Notes: generated by a model not told the origin, from the sequence alone. DNA of 64,000 bases from Pseudomonas sp. GD04019 (GCF_029837695.1 NZ_JAOEEA010000015.1:1-64000), one strand, 5' to 3'. Counted from the stretch's first letter, positions 18,680 to 27,571 are shown. A program made the numbers and translations.

Positions 18680-18880
18680 TCAGCAGTTGGCGTGTTTGGC
18701 CTGCTTGCTCTGCTCGACCGGGGTCTCGGCTTTCTCTTGCTGAGCCACCTGGTAGGCTTCCATCGACACTTGGCGGGCCTGCTCCATACGAGCAAAAGTG
18801 CGATCAGCGCCGCCTTCGGCCATGGCCAGGCTGGAGACACTGAGAGCGGTCACTACGAAAAGCAATTTGATCGATTTCAT
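18680..18880 (-). CDS. PtrA-like small periplasmic copper-inducible protein (copy 1)
   Basis: 66 residues with signal peptide (MKSIKLLFVVTALSVSSLAMA) and mature start EGGADRTFARMEQARQ. This matches the N-terminal domain of PtrA, a small copper-induced periplasmic protein of Pseudomonas. A longer relative starting EGGSDRVFERIQQ is at 28280-28639. A paired copper-box region lies at 18962-19001. It ends CKxxKHANC-like with a terminal Cys/His pair (KHANC), a possible metal site. Confidence 0.75.
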   Translation of the reverse strand: MKSIKLLFVVTALSVSSLAMAEGGADRTFARMEQARQVSMEAYQVAQQEKAETPVEQSKQAKHANC

Positions 18881-18961
18881 CTTGGGTTCCTCGTTGGTTT
18901 GGGTAAGCCTCTTGAAAACAGAGGCTGAGCATTTGGCTCAATGTCACCTTAGCCAAGGCGC

Positions 18962-19001
18962 CCTGTCAGAAACCTGAGCCGAACATTACAGTTCTGTCAG
19001 G
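18962..19001. promoter_or_regulatory. Paired CopR-like copper boxes (ptrA-like / bufABC)
   Basis: CCTGTCAG at 18962 and ATTACAGTTCTGTCAGG at 18985, 23 bp apart start to start. The same two-part arrangement with the same 23-bp spacing recurs at 28164/28187 and 28745/28768. The site lies between the leftward ptrA-like gene and the rightward bufferin operon and could serve both. Confidence 0.65.
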
Positions 19002-19170
19002 TAGCTATTTCTTGCTTGTCGGCCCTCCCGCCAGCTAGGTAGTGTCATCTCGGTGACTTTTCCGATGCCTTGCGAGTTTCGTGGAGAGGCATGCTCGGCA
19101 GCGATGCCTAAGCTTCCATGGCCGTGCACATGCACGGCCTGAACCGATACCACCTAGAGAGATAGCCACT

Positions 19171-19431
19171 ATGTCGACAAAATCCAACGCCGCTACCGGC
19201 GCCGCCCTGGCCCTGGTTGCGGCCAGCCTCTTTACCACCCTGCCGGCACAAGCGGCGCCAGATGCCAAAACCGCGGAAGTGAAGTGTTTCGGCGTCAACG
19301 GTTGCAAGGGTCAAAACGACTGCATGACCGCCAAGAACGCCTGCAAAGGCCAAGGTGAGTGCAAAGGCCAGGGCTTCAAGCTGATGACTCAGGCCAAGTG
19401 CGATGAAGTCGGCGGCAAGACCGGCGAATGA
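19171..19431 (+). CDS. Bufferin precursor peptide BufA (DUF2282)
   Basis: 86 residues: a signal peptide (AALALVAASLFTTLPAQA, cleavage near AQA|AP) then a short mature peptide with six cysteines (VKCFGVNGCKGQNDC, NACKGQGECKGQ, AKC). It is the DUF2282 type of ribosomally made copper-binding peptide whose cysteines are oxidised by an MNIO enzyme, here encoded next. It should be exported to chelate copper in the periplasm. The frame starting at 19081 is longer but lacks the signal; I use the ATG at 19171, which follows AGAGAGATAG. It probably belongs to the CopR regulon (boxes upstream). Confidence 0.85.
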   Translation: MSTKSNAATGAALALVAASLFTTLPAQAAPDAKTAEVKCFGVNGCKGQNDCMTAKNACKGQGECKGQGFKLMTQAKCDEVGGKTGE

Positions 19432-19474
19432 TGCTACCCGGGGAGTGCCTGCCACTCCCCTGCTGGAGTCCTGA

Positions 19475-20317
19475 ATGAGAATGGGCAATACGCTGGGTTT
19501 CGGTGTTGGCCTGCGTAGCGAGTACTACCAGCAGATCCTGGAGCAGCAACCCGCAGTCGATTGGTTCGAGATCATTTCCGAGAACTACATGGTGGAAGGC
19601 GGCAAAGCCCTCTACTTTCTCGACGCGATCAAAGAGCAGTATCCCCTGGTGATGCATGGAGTGTCCCTGTCGATCGGCGGCTCTCACGCCCTGGACATCG
19701 ACTACCTGCGGCAGCTCAAGAAGCTGGCCGATCGGGTCCAGCCACATTGGATTTCCGATCACCTGTGCTGGAGCCGCGGCAGCGCCCATCAACTACATGA
19801 TCTGCTGCCCATGCCTTTTACCCAGGAGAGCCTGCAGCATGTCGCCGCACGGGTGCGACAGGTGCAGGATGTCCTGGAGCGCCCCTTGGTGCTGGAAAAT
19901 GTCTCCGCGTACGTGCAGTGGAAAACCTCCTGCATGAGCGAGTCACAGTTCCTTGCGGAGCTGAGCCAGTCGACAGGCTGCGAGTTGCTGCTCGATATAA
20001 ACAACGTCTACGTCAGCTCGCGAAACCAGGCGTTCGATCCATGGCAGTTCATCATGGAGTTGCCGCACGACCGGATTCGCCAAATTCACCTGGCGGGACA
20101 CAGCGACTATGGACAGTACCTCATCGATACCCATGATCAGCCCATCGCCGATCCGGTCTGGTCGCTCTACAGCAAAGCCCGGTCCTACCTCGGGCCGATC
20201 TCCACGCTGATCGAGCGTGACGACCATTTCCCTCCCCTCGCGGAAATCCTGGGCGAGCTAGAGCATGCACGTACGCTCGCACGTGGCGTCCTAAAAGGGG
20301 CCACGTCATGCGGCTGA
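19475..20317 (+). CDS. MNIO-family bufferin-modifying enzyme BufB (DUF692)
   Basis: 280 residues of the multinuclear non-haem iron oxidase family (DUF692), a TIM barrel. Visible signatures are GFGVGLRSEYYQQIL, DWFEIISENYM, HGVSLSIGG, SDHLCWSRG, LLLDINNVYVSS and IHLAGHSDYG, holding the His/Asp/Asn/Glu metal ligands. In bufferin systems this enzyme converts precursor cysteines to thiooxazole-type groups that bind copper. It follows the precursor gene by about 43 bp and overlaps bufC by 10 bp. Confidence 0.9.
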   Translation: MRMGNTLGFGVGLRSEYYQQILEQQPAVDWFEIISENYMVEGGKALYFLDAIKEQYPLVMHGVSLSIGGSHALDIDYLRQLKKLADRVQPHWISDHLCWSRGSAHQLHDLLPMPFTQESLQHVAARVRQVQDVLERPLVLENVSAYVQWKTSCMSESQFLAELSQSTGCELLLDINNVYVSSRNQAFDPWQFIMELPHDRIRQIHLAGHSDYGQYLIDTHDQPIADPVWSLYSKARSYLGPISTLIERDDHFPPLAEILGELEHARTLARGVLKGATSCG

Positions 20318-21087
20318 GTACCCTGCAGGATGCACTGGAAGCCTACCTGGCAGATGAGCACGCCCTCCCCTCTGCCGAGCTACTGGAGCAGGTCCTAGGC
20401 AGTCCGGCACTCAACGCAGCTGACGGCCTGCGGGTTTACCACAACGCCTACCGTGCGCGCCTGCTTGCGGTCCTGCGTGAGGACTTCCCGGCTCTGCAGC
20501 AGTGGCTAGGCCCAGAGTCGTTCGAGCAACTTGCACTGGCCTATATCGCCGCCTGGCCGCCGCAACATTTCAGCATTCGCTGGCTGGGCGAGAATCTGCC
20601 TGAGTTCATTGGCAGTTATGTCGCAGAACCTCAACTATCACCGATGCGCGAACTCGCGAAGCTGGAGTGGGCCTTCACCCTAGCGTTCGATGCATGCAAT
20701 GCCGCCGTGCTGTCAGCGGACTGCATGAGTAGCCTCACGGCCGAGGAGTGGGTCTCGCTCAGGGCGGCCTTGGTACCATCGGTCAACTGGCTGCATCTGC
20801 AGTACAACACGCTGGAGATATGGAAGGCCGCCAAAGCCGAAAGCCCTCTTCCCCCAAGTACTCGCATGCCAGTGGATCAGAGTTGCCTCGTATGGCGCCA
20901 TGATTTGGTATGTCGGTATCGAAGCCTGGAGCCAGATGAGGCGAAGGCGCTGGGGCTGTTTGCTGGTGGCGAGTCATTCGCCGAGCTCTGCGAGTCGCTA
21001 CTTACATCGCATGGCGAGCAAGCGCCCCTCCAAGCGGCGATATGGTTGAAGCAGTGGGTCAGTGACGGACTGCTGGTTCGACACTAG
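20308..21087 (+). CDS. Bufferin partner protein BufC (DUF2063-type)
   Basis: 259 residues with the helical putative DNA-binding/recognition domain at the N-terminus (LQDALEAYLADEHALP, LRVYHNAYRARLLAVLREDF) typical of proteins paired with MNIO enzymes. In such systems it binds the enzyme and helps recruit the precursor. It overlaps bufB. A DoxX-type BufD seen in some bufferin operons is not found here. A hairpin follows the stop. Confidence 0.82.
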   Translation: MRLSTLQDALEAYLADEHALPSAELLEQVLGSPALNAADGLRVYHNAYRARLLAVLREDFPALQQWLGPESFEQLALAYIAAWPPQHFSIRWLGENLPEFIGSYVAEPQLSPMRELAKLEWAFTLAFDACNAAVLSADCMSSLTAEEWVSLRAALVPSVNWLHLQYNTLEIWKAAKAESPLPPSTRMPVDQSCLVWRHDLVCRYRSLEPDEAKALGLFAGGESFAELCESLLTSHGEQAPLQAAIWLKQWVSDGLLVRH

Positions 21088-21097
21088 GTAGGCATGT

Positions 21098-21124
21098 GAA
21101 GACCGTTGCCCGGCAACGGTCTTC
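21098..21124. terminator. Hairpin between bufC and the copper chaperone
   Basis: GAAGACCGTTGCC / GGCAACGGTCTTC, 13-bp inverted repeat with a one-base centre, between two convergent genes. Confidence 0.6.
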
Positions 21125-21142
21125 GAAGAACGAGACATCGAT

Positions 21143-21352
21143 TCAGGCGGCCCATTCGCCAATCTCAGCCCCAAAACCCAGCTCACGTACCGTTTCACAT
21201 ACCGTTGCTGCGCTTTCTTGGGTGTTTACAGAAACTGTGCCGGCGGCTCGATCAACCACCACGCGCGCCTCCGAATCTAGGAGCTGAATAGACCTGGTGA
21301 TCTTGCTGACGCAGCTGCCGCAGCCCATTCCCGTTACCTTCAGAACGACCAT
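21143..21352 (-). CDS. CopZ-like copper chaperone (HMA domain)
   Basis: 69 residues, single heavy-metal-associated domain with GMGCGSCVSKI (the GMxCxxC site) and a ferredoxin-like fold; no signal, so cytosolic. It should carry Cu(I) to the P-type ATPase or to Csp. A CueR-type promoter lies upstream at 21393-21423, so it is probably controlled by a MerR-family copper sensor outside this window rather than by CopRS. Confidence 0.85.
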   Translation of the reverse strand: MVVLKVTGMGCGSCVSKITRSIQLLDSEARVVVDRAAGTVSVNTQESAATVCETVRELGFGAEIGEWAA

Positions 21353-21392
21353 AAATCACCTCTTCTCTAGATCGGCACGATTGCCGTGCTTA

Positions 21393-21423
21393 AGAATCAA
21401 CCTTGACACCCTGGCAAGGTCAA
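21393..21423 (-). promoter_or_regulatory. CueR-type promoter/operator of the copper chaperone
   Basis: On the minus strand TTGACC (-35) is followed by a 19-bp spacer and GATTCT (-10). The spacer overlaps the dyad ACCTTG...CAAGGT (21400-21420), the CueR/HmrR operator pattern. The long 19-bp spacer is typical of MerR-family promoters. Confidence 0.7.
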
Positions 21424-21547
21424 TGCCCCGCCAAATGACTCTGGGCAATATTTTTGGCAAGTAAGCGAAGCGCGAGCTATGAAATAAGGGCACGCAGTAA
21501 ATGCTCAGCATCAGCTCGGATTGGGAGAAATCCAGGGAGGGCAAAGG

Positions 21548-24151
21548 ATGTCACTGCTTCAAGAAATTCATGCTTGGTCGCAGTCACTAGCTCCTTGGCA
21601 AAGTGACGCACTCGCCCGGTTGCTCGCGAGACCAGAGCTGGAGGCGGCGGATCAGGCCGACCTACTGGCCTTACTGAAGTCGACGCATGGGATTGAAGAC
21701 GCACACAAGCGCGAACCCAGCCCGCTTCAGGCCGGACAAATACCCGAGCCGGTGAAGGCGGACACTCTTGTCCTGCTTCACGCAATTAGGGATTTCAGGC
21801 ATGTGAATGCCATTGCTGAAGGGCAGGTGCTGCCTATCGGTGGTTCGGGGTTGACGGTTATCTATGGCGATAACGGATCGGGAAAATCGGGCTACTCTCG
21901 GGTCCTCAAACGGGCCTGCCGTGCGAGGGATCAGATTGAGCCCATCCACCCCAATGCGAATCTACCTGCTGACAAGGCTGCGGTGCCTGAAGCATGGTTT
22001 GATATCTCTGTTGACGGAGCCGCACAGGGTGTTCAGTGGGTGCAGGGGCTGACCGCTCCTGCCGTGCTGTCATCACTCGCCATCTTCGATACACGCTGCG
22101 CACGTGCATATCTTGATACGGAAGACGACTTTTCATACGTCCCGTACGGCCTCGATGTGTTCGAGGGACTCGCAAAACTCTACCGGCAGCTGAAAGCAAT
22201 CATTGACGCAGAAATAGCCCAGGCGGCAGTCGATTTGACGCTGTTTGCGCCGCTTCAAGGCGCAACGCCGGTGGGGCAGTTGATTGCCACATTGTCTGCT
22301 AAGACGAAGGTGGAGCAAATCGATGCACTTGCAACGCTCACGCTAGAGGAGCTAGCTCAACACGAAGCCTGGGGCAAAAGCCTCCTCGAGGCGAACCCGA
22401 AGGAGAAGGCAACTCAGCACCGTCAGTTGGCAAAACGGGTGGAGGCAATCGCAACTAGCGTTGCGGACAAAACCAAACTGGTGGATGGCGTCGTTGCGGC
22501 TGGCCTGCGGGAGAAAACTGAGGTCTATCAAAAAGCTAAATCCGCGGCTGAAATAGCCGCCAAACAGTTTGTAGAACAAGAAACCCTTCTGCCAGGAACT
22601 GGCGGCGAGGTGTGGCAGGAACTTTTCGAAGCAGCCCGCCGGTACGCAGTGGAGTCCCATCCTGGGCAAGTGTTTCCCCATCTCAGCGCAGAGGCCCCCT
22701 GCCCGCTCTGCCAGCAGCCCCTTGGAGAGGGGGCTGAGAGGTTGCATCGCTTCGAGCAGTTCGTACTGGCCGAAGCAAAAACTCACGCCCAACAGCGGCG
22801 CCGCGACTTGTACGCCGACTTCAGAGCTTTGGAACAGCACGATCTGGGACTAGGGGCAGATGAAGTCACCCTGGGTGAGATAGAGGCCCAGGTGCCTGGC
22901 TTGGCTGCTGAGGTGACGGCTTTCGAAACTGTCTTGAAATCTAGGCAAGCAGCTTTGAAGCAGGCTGTTATCGATAATGCATGGAGTGAGATCGGCGAGA
23001 TCCCACCCAGCCCCGCAGAGCGTCTGCAGATACTGGTTCAGGCGTTGAATCGAAGCGCAGACTCATTGGAGCAAGCATCCGATGAGAAGGCTCGCGAAGC
23101 ACTACAGAAGCAATTTACAGATCTGGATGCCAGAGTGCGCCTGCAGGCAGTTAGAGATGCCGTCGTGGCGGCAATCAACCAGTTGGTCCTGCAAGCTAAG
23201 CTGAAGGCCTGCCTGGGAGATCTTAAGACCACAGGCATTTCTACCAAGGCCGGAGAGCTTGCAGAAAAAGTTGTCTCTCAAGAGCTGGAAAATACCCTTA
23301 ACCGCGAGTTCAAAGCTCTGGGGGTGGGTACGCTACGACTTGCCCTCAAAAGTCGGGCCGACAAAGGCAAAGCGCTCCACAGGCTGAAGCTCGAAACGAC
23401 GCAGAGCCGAAGTCCGGGTGACATTCTTAGCGAAGGTGAGCAGCGGGCAATTGCCATCGCAGCTTTTCTATCTGAGGTGGAGCTTTCCGGTAGTCGAGGC
23501 GCTGTTATCTTTGATGACCCGGTGTCCTCCCTCGATCACCGGCGGCGAGAGCGTGTTGTTCAACGACTTGTCGCCGAGGCGGCCAAACGCCAGGTCATCA
23601 TTCTTACCCACGACATCTACTTCCTGTACCTGCTTGTCGACGAGGCCGAGAAGCGGGACATCCCCATGCTGGCTCAAAGCCTGAACCGGCGCCCTGAAGG
23701 CTTTGGCGTTGCCGAAGCTGATTTACCGTTTGAGGGCAAAAATACAAGCCGGCGTATCGGCGCCCTCCGCGCCCATCAGCAACAAATTGCCAAGCTATAT
23801 CGAGTAGGTGATGAGCCCGAACATCGTAAACAAACTGTGGAGGCGTATTTTCATCTGCGCATGGCTTGGGAGCGGGCCGTAGAGGAGGTCTTGCTGCGCA
23901 AGGTGATCCTGCGATTCCGCAAAGGTGTCGAGACTCAGCGATTGGACGAGGTGGTCGTCGAGGATGACGACTATCGAGAGGTTTTTGCTGGGATGAGCCA
24001 GTGTTCAAACTATGCGCATGATAAGGCCCTGGCTGGTGGTGTGGCGGTACCTGATCCTGAAGAGTTGCTCGCGGATATTGAACGCTTGGAATCATGGAGA
24101 TCTCGGGTAGAGACCCGTGCTGTTGCGATCAAAAAGGCGCGTAAAGCATAG
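21548..24151 (+). CDS. Large AAA/SMC-like ATPase with zinc hook (RloC/PrrC-like), putative defence protein
   Basis: 867 residues. Walker A GDNGSGKS at 107-114, a long helical middle, a Rad50-type zinc hook CPLCQQPL at 385-392, the ABC signature LSEGEQ at 627-632, Walker B AVIFDDPVSSLD from residue 652 and the H-loop ILTHD. This is the AAA_13 group that includes the anticodon nucleases PrrC and RloC. The C-terminal part has EVFAGMSQCSNYAHDKALAG, possibly an effector region, but I cannot confirm an anticodon-nuclease triad. GGGCAAAGG precedes the ATG. It is a single gene among copper genes with no metal motif, so it looks like an inserted defence gene. Alternative: a DNA-repair ATPase. Confidence 0.75.
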   Translation: MSLLQEIHAWSQSLAPWQSDALARLLARPELEAADQADLLALLKSTHGIEDAHKREPSPLQAGQIPEPVKADTLVLLHAIRDFRHVNAIAEGQVLPIGGSGLTVIYGDNGSGKSGYSRVLKRACRARDQIEPIHPNANLPADKAAVPEAWFDISVDGAAQGVQWVQGLTAPAVLSSLAIFDTRCARAYLDTEDDFSYVPYGLDVFEGLAKLYRQLKAIIDAEIAQAAVDLTLFAPLQGATPVGQLIATLSAKTKVEQIDALATLTLEELAQHEAWGKSLLEANPKEKATQHRQLAKRVEAIATSVADKTKLVDGVVAAGLREKTEVYQKAKSAAEIAAKQFVEQETLLPGTGGEVWQELFEAARRYAVESHPGQVFPHLSAEAPCPLCQQPLGEGAERLHRFEQFVLAEAKTHAQQRRRDLYADFRALEQHDLGLGADEVTLGEIEAQVPGLAAEVTAFETVLKSRQAALKQAVIDNAWSEIGEIPPSPAERLQILVQALNRSADSLEQASDEKAREALQKQFTDLDARVRLQAVRDAVVAAINQLVLQAKLKACLGDLKTTGISTKAGELAEKVVSQELENTLNREFKALGVGTLRLALKSRADKGKALHRLKLETTQSRSPGDILSEGEQRAIAIAAFLSEVELSGSRGAVIFDDPVSSLDHRRRERVVQRLVAEAAKRQVIILTHDIYFLYLLVDEAEKRDIPMLAQSLNRRPEGFGVAEADLPFEGKNTSRRIGALRAHQQQIAKLYRVGDEPEHRKQTVEAYFHLRMAWERAVEEVLLRKVILRFRKGVETQRLDEVVVEDDDYREVFAGMSQCSNYAHDKALAGGVAVPDPEELLADIERLESWRSRVETRAVAIKKARKA

Positions 24152-24172
24152 AGGGGCCGCGATACGGCCCCT
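24152..24172. terminator. Bidirectional hairpin terminator
   Basis: AGGGGCCG-CGATA-CGGCCCCT followed by TCTT, between the converging AAA ATPase gene and the copper ATPase gene. Confidence 0.7.
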
Positions 24173-24186
24173 TCTTGCGATCAAGA

Positions 24187-26556
24187 CTAATCGATCCGTG
24201 TTTGCCGTAGTCGCAGCGCATTGAAGACTACCGACGCAGAACTCACGCTCATCGCCAGGGCGGCTATCAGTGGCGACAGCAGATGGCCCGTCAGCGGGTA
24301 CAGCAGCCCAGCCGCCAGCGGAATACCCATCGCGTTGTAGAGGAATGCAAAGGCCAGGTTCTGCCGCATGTTCTTCACCGTGGCCACCGACAGCGTGCGT
24401 GCTCGCAGGATGCCCATCAGATCGCCCTTAACCAAGGTCACCTGGGCGCTATTCATGGCCACGTCTGTGCCTGTACCCATGGCGATACCCACATCGGACC
24501 TGGCCAGAGCCGGCGCATCGTTGATCCCGTCACCCGCCATGGCGACACGCCGACCGTAGCTCTGCAGATCGGCGACCAGCTTCTCCTTGTCTTGCGGCTT
24601 GACCTCCCCATGGACTTCCTCGATCCCCAACTGCTTGGCAACGGCCTTTGCTGTCGTCAGACCGTCACCGGTCGCCATGATGACCTTCACGTCCTCGCTT
24701 TGCAGTTTGGAGACGGCCTGCTGGGAGGTCGGCTTGATCGGATCGGATACGGCTAGCAGCCCCGCCAGGCGGCCATCCACTGCCAGATAGATGATGCTGA
24801 TACCCTCTAGGCGCAGCTGCTCGGCACGATTGCGTAGCGGGGTAATGTCGACGCCAGCCTCATCCATTAGGGCTGTGTTTCCTAGCTGCAATTGATGACC
24901 ATCGACCAGCCCTCTCACACCGATGCCTGAGCCTGACTCGAATGTGTCTGGCTTGGCCAAGGTGAGTCCTGTGCTACGGGCATGATCGACGATGGCGTGA
25001 GCCAGCGGATGCTCGCTGCCCTGGTCAAGGCTAGCGGCCAAGCGCAACACCTCGTCCGAGTCGAACGATCCGGTTCCCTCTGCACTATGGAAGACCGGTC
25101 GACCCTCAGTCAGCGTTCCGGTTTTGTCGACGATGAGCGTGTCGATCTTGCAAAGGTTCTCTATAGCGCTGGCATCGCGGAACAGCACACCGCTGCTGGC
25201 GGCCTTGCCAGTCGAGACCATGACCGACATGGGCGTCGCCAGCCCCAACGCGCAGGGGCAGGCGATGATCAGCACTGCCACGGCATTGATCAGGCCGAAC
25301 ACCCAACCTGATTCCGGCCCGAATAGCCCCCAGCCGAAGAAGGTCAGGATCGCAATCAGGATCACCCCGACCACGAAATACCCCGCCACGGCATCGGCCA
25401 TTCGCTGCATGGGCGCCTTAGAGCGTTGGGCTTTTGCCACCATCTGAACGATCTGCGACAGCATGGTTTCTGCGCCGACTTTCTGCGCCTCCATCACCAG
25501 GCTGCCATGGGTGTTCATGGTGGCGCCTATCAGGGAGTCCCCTGCCCGCTTGGTGACGGGTACCGGCTCTCCGGTGAGCATCGACTCGTCGACCGCGCTC
25601 TCCCCCTCCAGCACCGTGCCATCCACGGGGACTTTCTCACCCGGCCGGACACGCAGATGGTCGCCCTGATGGACATGAGTCAGAGGAATATCTTCCTCCT
25701 GGCCGTCGGGCCTGATGCGCCGCGCTGTCTTGGGGGCCAACCCCAGCAGCGATTTGATGGCTGCAGAAGTTTGCGAGCGGGCCTTGAGCTCGAGCATCTG
25801 GCCCAAGAGCGTGAGCGAGATGATCACCGCAGCAGCCTCGAAGTAGACGCCGATGCGGCCATCCTGAACGAAGGCTGCCGGAAACCATTGCGGTACCAAG
25901 GTAGCGAACACACTGTAGAGATAGGCAGCTGCCGTTCCCAAACCAATCAGGGTCCACATGTTGGGGCTACGGTGGCGAATGGATTCGATGCCGCGGGTGA
26001 AGAATACCCAGCCGCCCCATAGCGTCACGGGCGTTGCCAGAACAAGCTCGACCCAATTCTGGGTCGTGCCATGGAATAGCTGTAAGGAGTGACCAGCCAT
26101 CGCCAGCACGGTCACGATGATGGTCAGCGGCAGGGTCCACCAGAACCGCCGCGAGAAGTCTTTCAGCTCCGGATTCTCTTCCTCCTCCAGCTCCGGGATG
26201 ACAGTTTCTAGCGTCATGCCGCAGATCGGACAGTTCCCAGGAGTGGGTTGGCGGATCTCAGGATGCATCGGGCAGGTGTATTCAGTACCCGGGCTTGCCG
26301 GCGCCGAAGGCTGCGGCGAAGTGGCAGGCTGGTGATGCCCAGCATGCGATTGATGCCCCAGGTACTGATGAGGTTCTGCTTGGAATTTCTCCAGGCACTT
26401 CGCACTGCAGAAGTGATAGGCCTTCCCTTCAATGCTCTTGTGGTAAGGGCTGTCAGGTTTGACTTCCATGCCACACACCGGGTCGCGCAGACTCCCTGGG
26501 TGTCCATGGGAGTGATGGGAATGATCCTGGTCTTGAAGGCTGGAGGGGTTGTGCAT
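24187..26556 (-). CDS. Cu(I) P1B-type ATPase with YHS and HMBD domains
   Basis: 789 residues. N-terminal His stretch, a YHS domain (RDPVCGMEVKPDSPYHKS...FCSAKCLEKF), a short heavy-metal-binding domain (YTCPMHPEIRQPTPGNCPIC), then the ATPase core: TGEP, CPC in IACPCALGLATP, DKTGTLTEG phosphorylation site, HP in GSEHPLAHAI and GDGINDAPAL. The CPC and M/N-rich last helices (YNAMGIPLAAG) fit Cu(I) export. It has YHS/HMBD instead of the usual HMA domains. DUF2933 and cupredoxin genes lie upstream in the same direction. Confidence 0.95.
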   Translation of the reverse strand: MHNPSSLQDQDHSHHSHGHPGSLRDPVCGMEVKPDSPYHKSIEGKAYHFCSAKCLEKFQAEPHQYLGHQSHAGHHQPATSPQPSAPASPGTEYTCPMHPEIRQPTPGNCPICGMTLETVIPELEEEENPELKDFSRRFWWTLPLTIIVTVLAMAGHSLQLFHGTTQNWVELVLATPVTLWGGWVFFTRGIESIRHRSPNMWTLIGLGTAAAYLYSVFATLVPQWFPAAFVQDGRIGVYFEAAAVIISLTLLGQMLELKARSQTSAAIKSLLGLAPKTARRIRPDGQEEDIPLTHVHQGDHLRVRPGEKVPVDGTVLEGESAVDESMLTGEPVPVTKRAGDSLIGATMNTHGSLVMEAQKVGAETMLSQIVQMVAKAQRSKAPMQRMADAVAGYFVVGVILIAILTFFGWGLFGPESGWVFGLINAVAVLIIACPCALGLATPMSVMVSTGKAASSGVLFRDASAIENLCKIDTLIVDKTGTLTEGRPVFHSAEGTGSFDSDEVLRLAASLDQGSEHPLAHAIVDHARSTGLTLAKPDTFESGSGIGVRGLVDGHQLQLGNTALMDEAGVDITPLRNRAEQLRLEGISIIYLAVDGRLAGLLAVSDPIKPTSQQAVSKLQSEDVKVIMATGDGLTTAKAVAKQLGIEEVHGEVKPQDKEKLVADLQSYGRRVAMAGDGINDAPALARSDVGIAMGTGTDVAMNSAQVTLVKGDLMGILRARTLSVATVKNMRQNLAFAFLYNAMGIPLAAGLLYPLTGHLLSPLIAALAMSVSSASVVFNALRLRQTRID

Positions 26557-26561
26557 GCGAT

Positions 26562-26807
26562 CTATGTCCTATTTTCGTCCTTGGAAACGGCGCTGCTGGA
26601 ACGCGATTGACCGCCATGATTGTGGCCAAACAGGTGCATCAGCGGGCACAGCAGCAGGATTAGGTACGGCAGAGCCTGTGAAAGATGGCCGTAATGCTCT
26701 CGCGCCACATAGAAGACGCCGATGACGGCCAGCATGATCAACGCGATGCCGATCTTGCGCTTCCAGAAAGGTGGTTCCGCCGCGCTGGAATGATGGGTGT
26801 GCTCCAA
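26562..26807 (-). CDS. DUF2933 small membrane protein
   Basis: 81 residues, two hydrophobic stretches (IGIALIMLAVIGVFYVAREH and YLILLLCPLMHLFGHNHGG) with His/Met residues around CPLMHLFGHNHGG. DUF2933 proteins often accompany copper or silver ATPases; function unknown, perhaps metal delivery at the inner membrane. It ends 6 bp before the ATPase gene, so the two are almost certainly cotranscribed. Confidence 0.75.
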   Translation of the reverse strand: MEHTHHSSAAEPPFWKRKIGIALIMLAVIGVFYVAREHYGHLSQALPYLILLLCPLMHLFGHNHGGQSRSSSAVSKDENRT

Positions 26808-26887
26808 GACAGTAGCCTCGATTCAATGGCTGTTGGATCAGCATAGGCCGCTGAGTTTTCACCTGAGTTGACGCTTATCAATAGAGT

Positions 26888-27421
26888 TCAGCGTACGGTC
26901 ACCTTACCGACCATTCCTGACTGATAGTGCCCAGGGACATTGCAAGCGAACTCCAGATCAGTGGTCTCGGAGAAGGTCCAAACCAGCTCCTCGCGTGCAC
27001 CAGGTCCTACTAGAACACTGTTGGGGTCGTCGTGCTTCATACCGGCCATCTTCATGCCTCCCATGGCATGGTCCATCTTGGTCATGTCATGCGCAGCCGT
27101 CGGGGACAGCGTGCCGTTCTGAAACATCGCGGCCATCTCCTTCTGATGCGCGGCATGGGACGCTGCTTTGCCCAGATTGAATTCGTGCAGCAGAGCTCCC
27201 TCGTTCTGCAATACGAAACGCACCGTCTCGCCCGCCTTGACTTCAATTGCCTTGGGCTCGAAGAAGATGTCGCCCATCCGTACTTCGATGGTGCGGTCTA
27301 CCTCCTTGCTGTCTCCCGGCTGACCGATGCTGTCTTTGTTGTGGCCAGGGCCTGCGAGAGCGTTGGCAGCACTGAGGAGAAAGCCAATGGTCGTCATTAG
27401 GTGAAGTGATCTGAGTTTCAT
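26888..27421 (-). CDS. Periplasmic cupredoxin-like copper protein (copy 1)
   Basis: 177 residues with signal peptide. The cupredoxin fold carries a type-1-like site: LLHEFNLG (His), then CNVPGHYQSGM (Cys-His-Met) near the C-terminus. A Met/His insert (HDMTKMDHAMGGMKMAGMKHDD) could bind Cu(I). A homologue is directly upstream at 27567-28115. Likely a periplasmic copper carrier or electron carrier. Confidence 0.85.
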   Translation of the reverse strand: MKLRSLHLMTTIGFLLSAANALAGPGHNKDSIGQPGDSKEVDRTIEVRMGDIFFEPKAIEVKAGETVRFVLQNEGALLHEFNLGKAASHAAHQKEMAAMFQNGTLSPTAAHDMTKMDHAMGGMKMAGMKHDDPNSVLVGPGAREELVWTFSETTDLEFACNVPGHYQSGMVGKVTVR

Positions 27422-27514
27422 GGTGAGCCTCTTTGGTGGGGGGAGGAACGCCCTGATGCTAGTTAGGCGAAGCTGCCGGCACGCTGGCGCGAAAAATACA
27501 TCTAAGTAAGGTTC

Positions 27515-27571
27515 GTTAGATCGGTGCTACCCAAGCCCACGGCTAACGGGTAGCACCGCTGCTGATCTAAC
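27515..27571 (-). terminator. Large hairpin between the two cupredoxin genes
   Basis: Inner stem CGGTGCTACCC / GGGTAGCACCG (27522-27558) with an outer GTTAGATC / GATCTAAC pairing. It overlaps the end of the upstream cupredoxin gene and should end or attenuate that leftward transcript. Confidence 0.6.
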
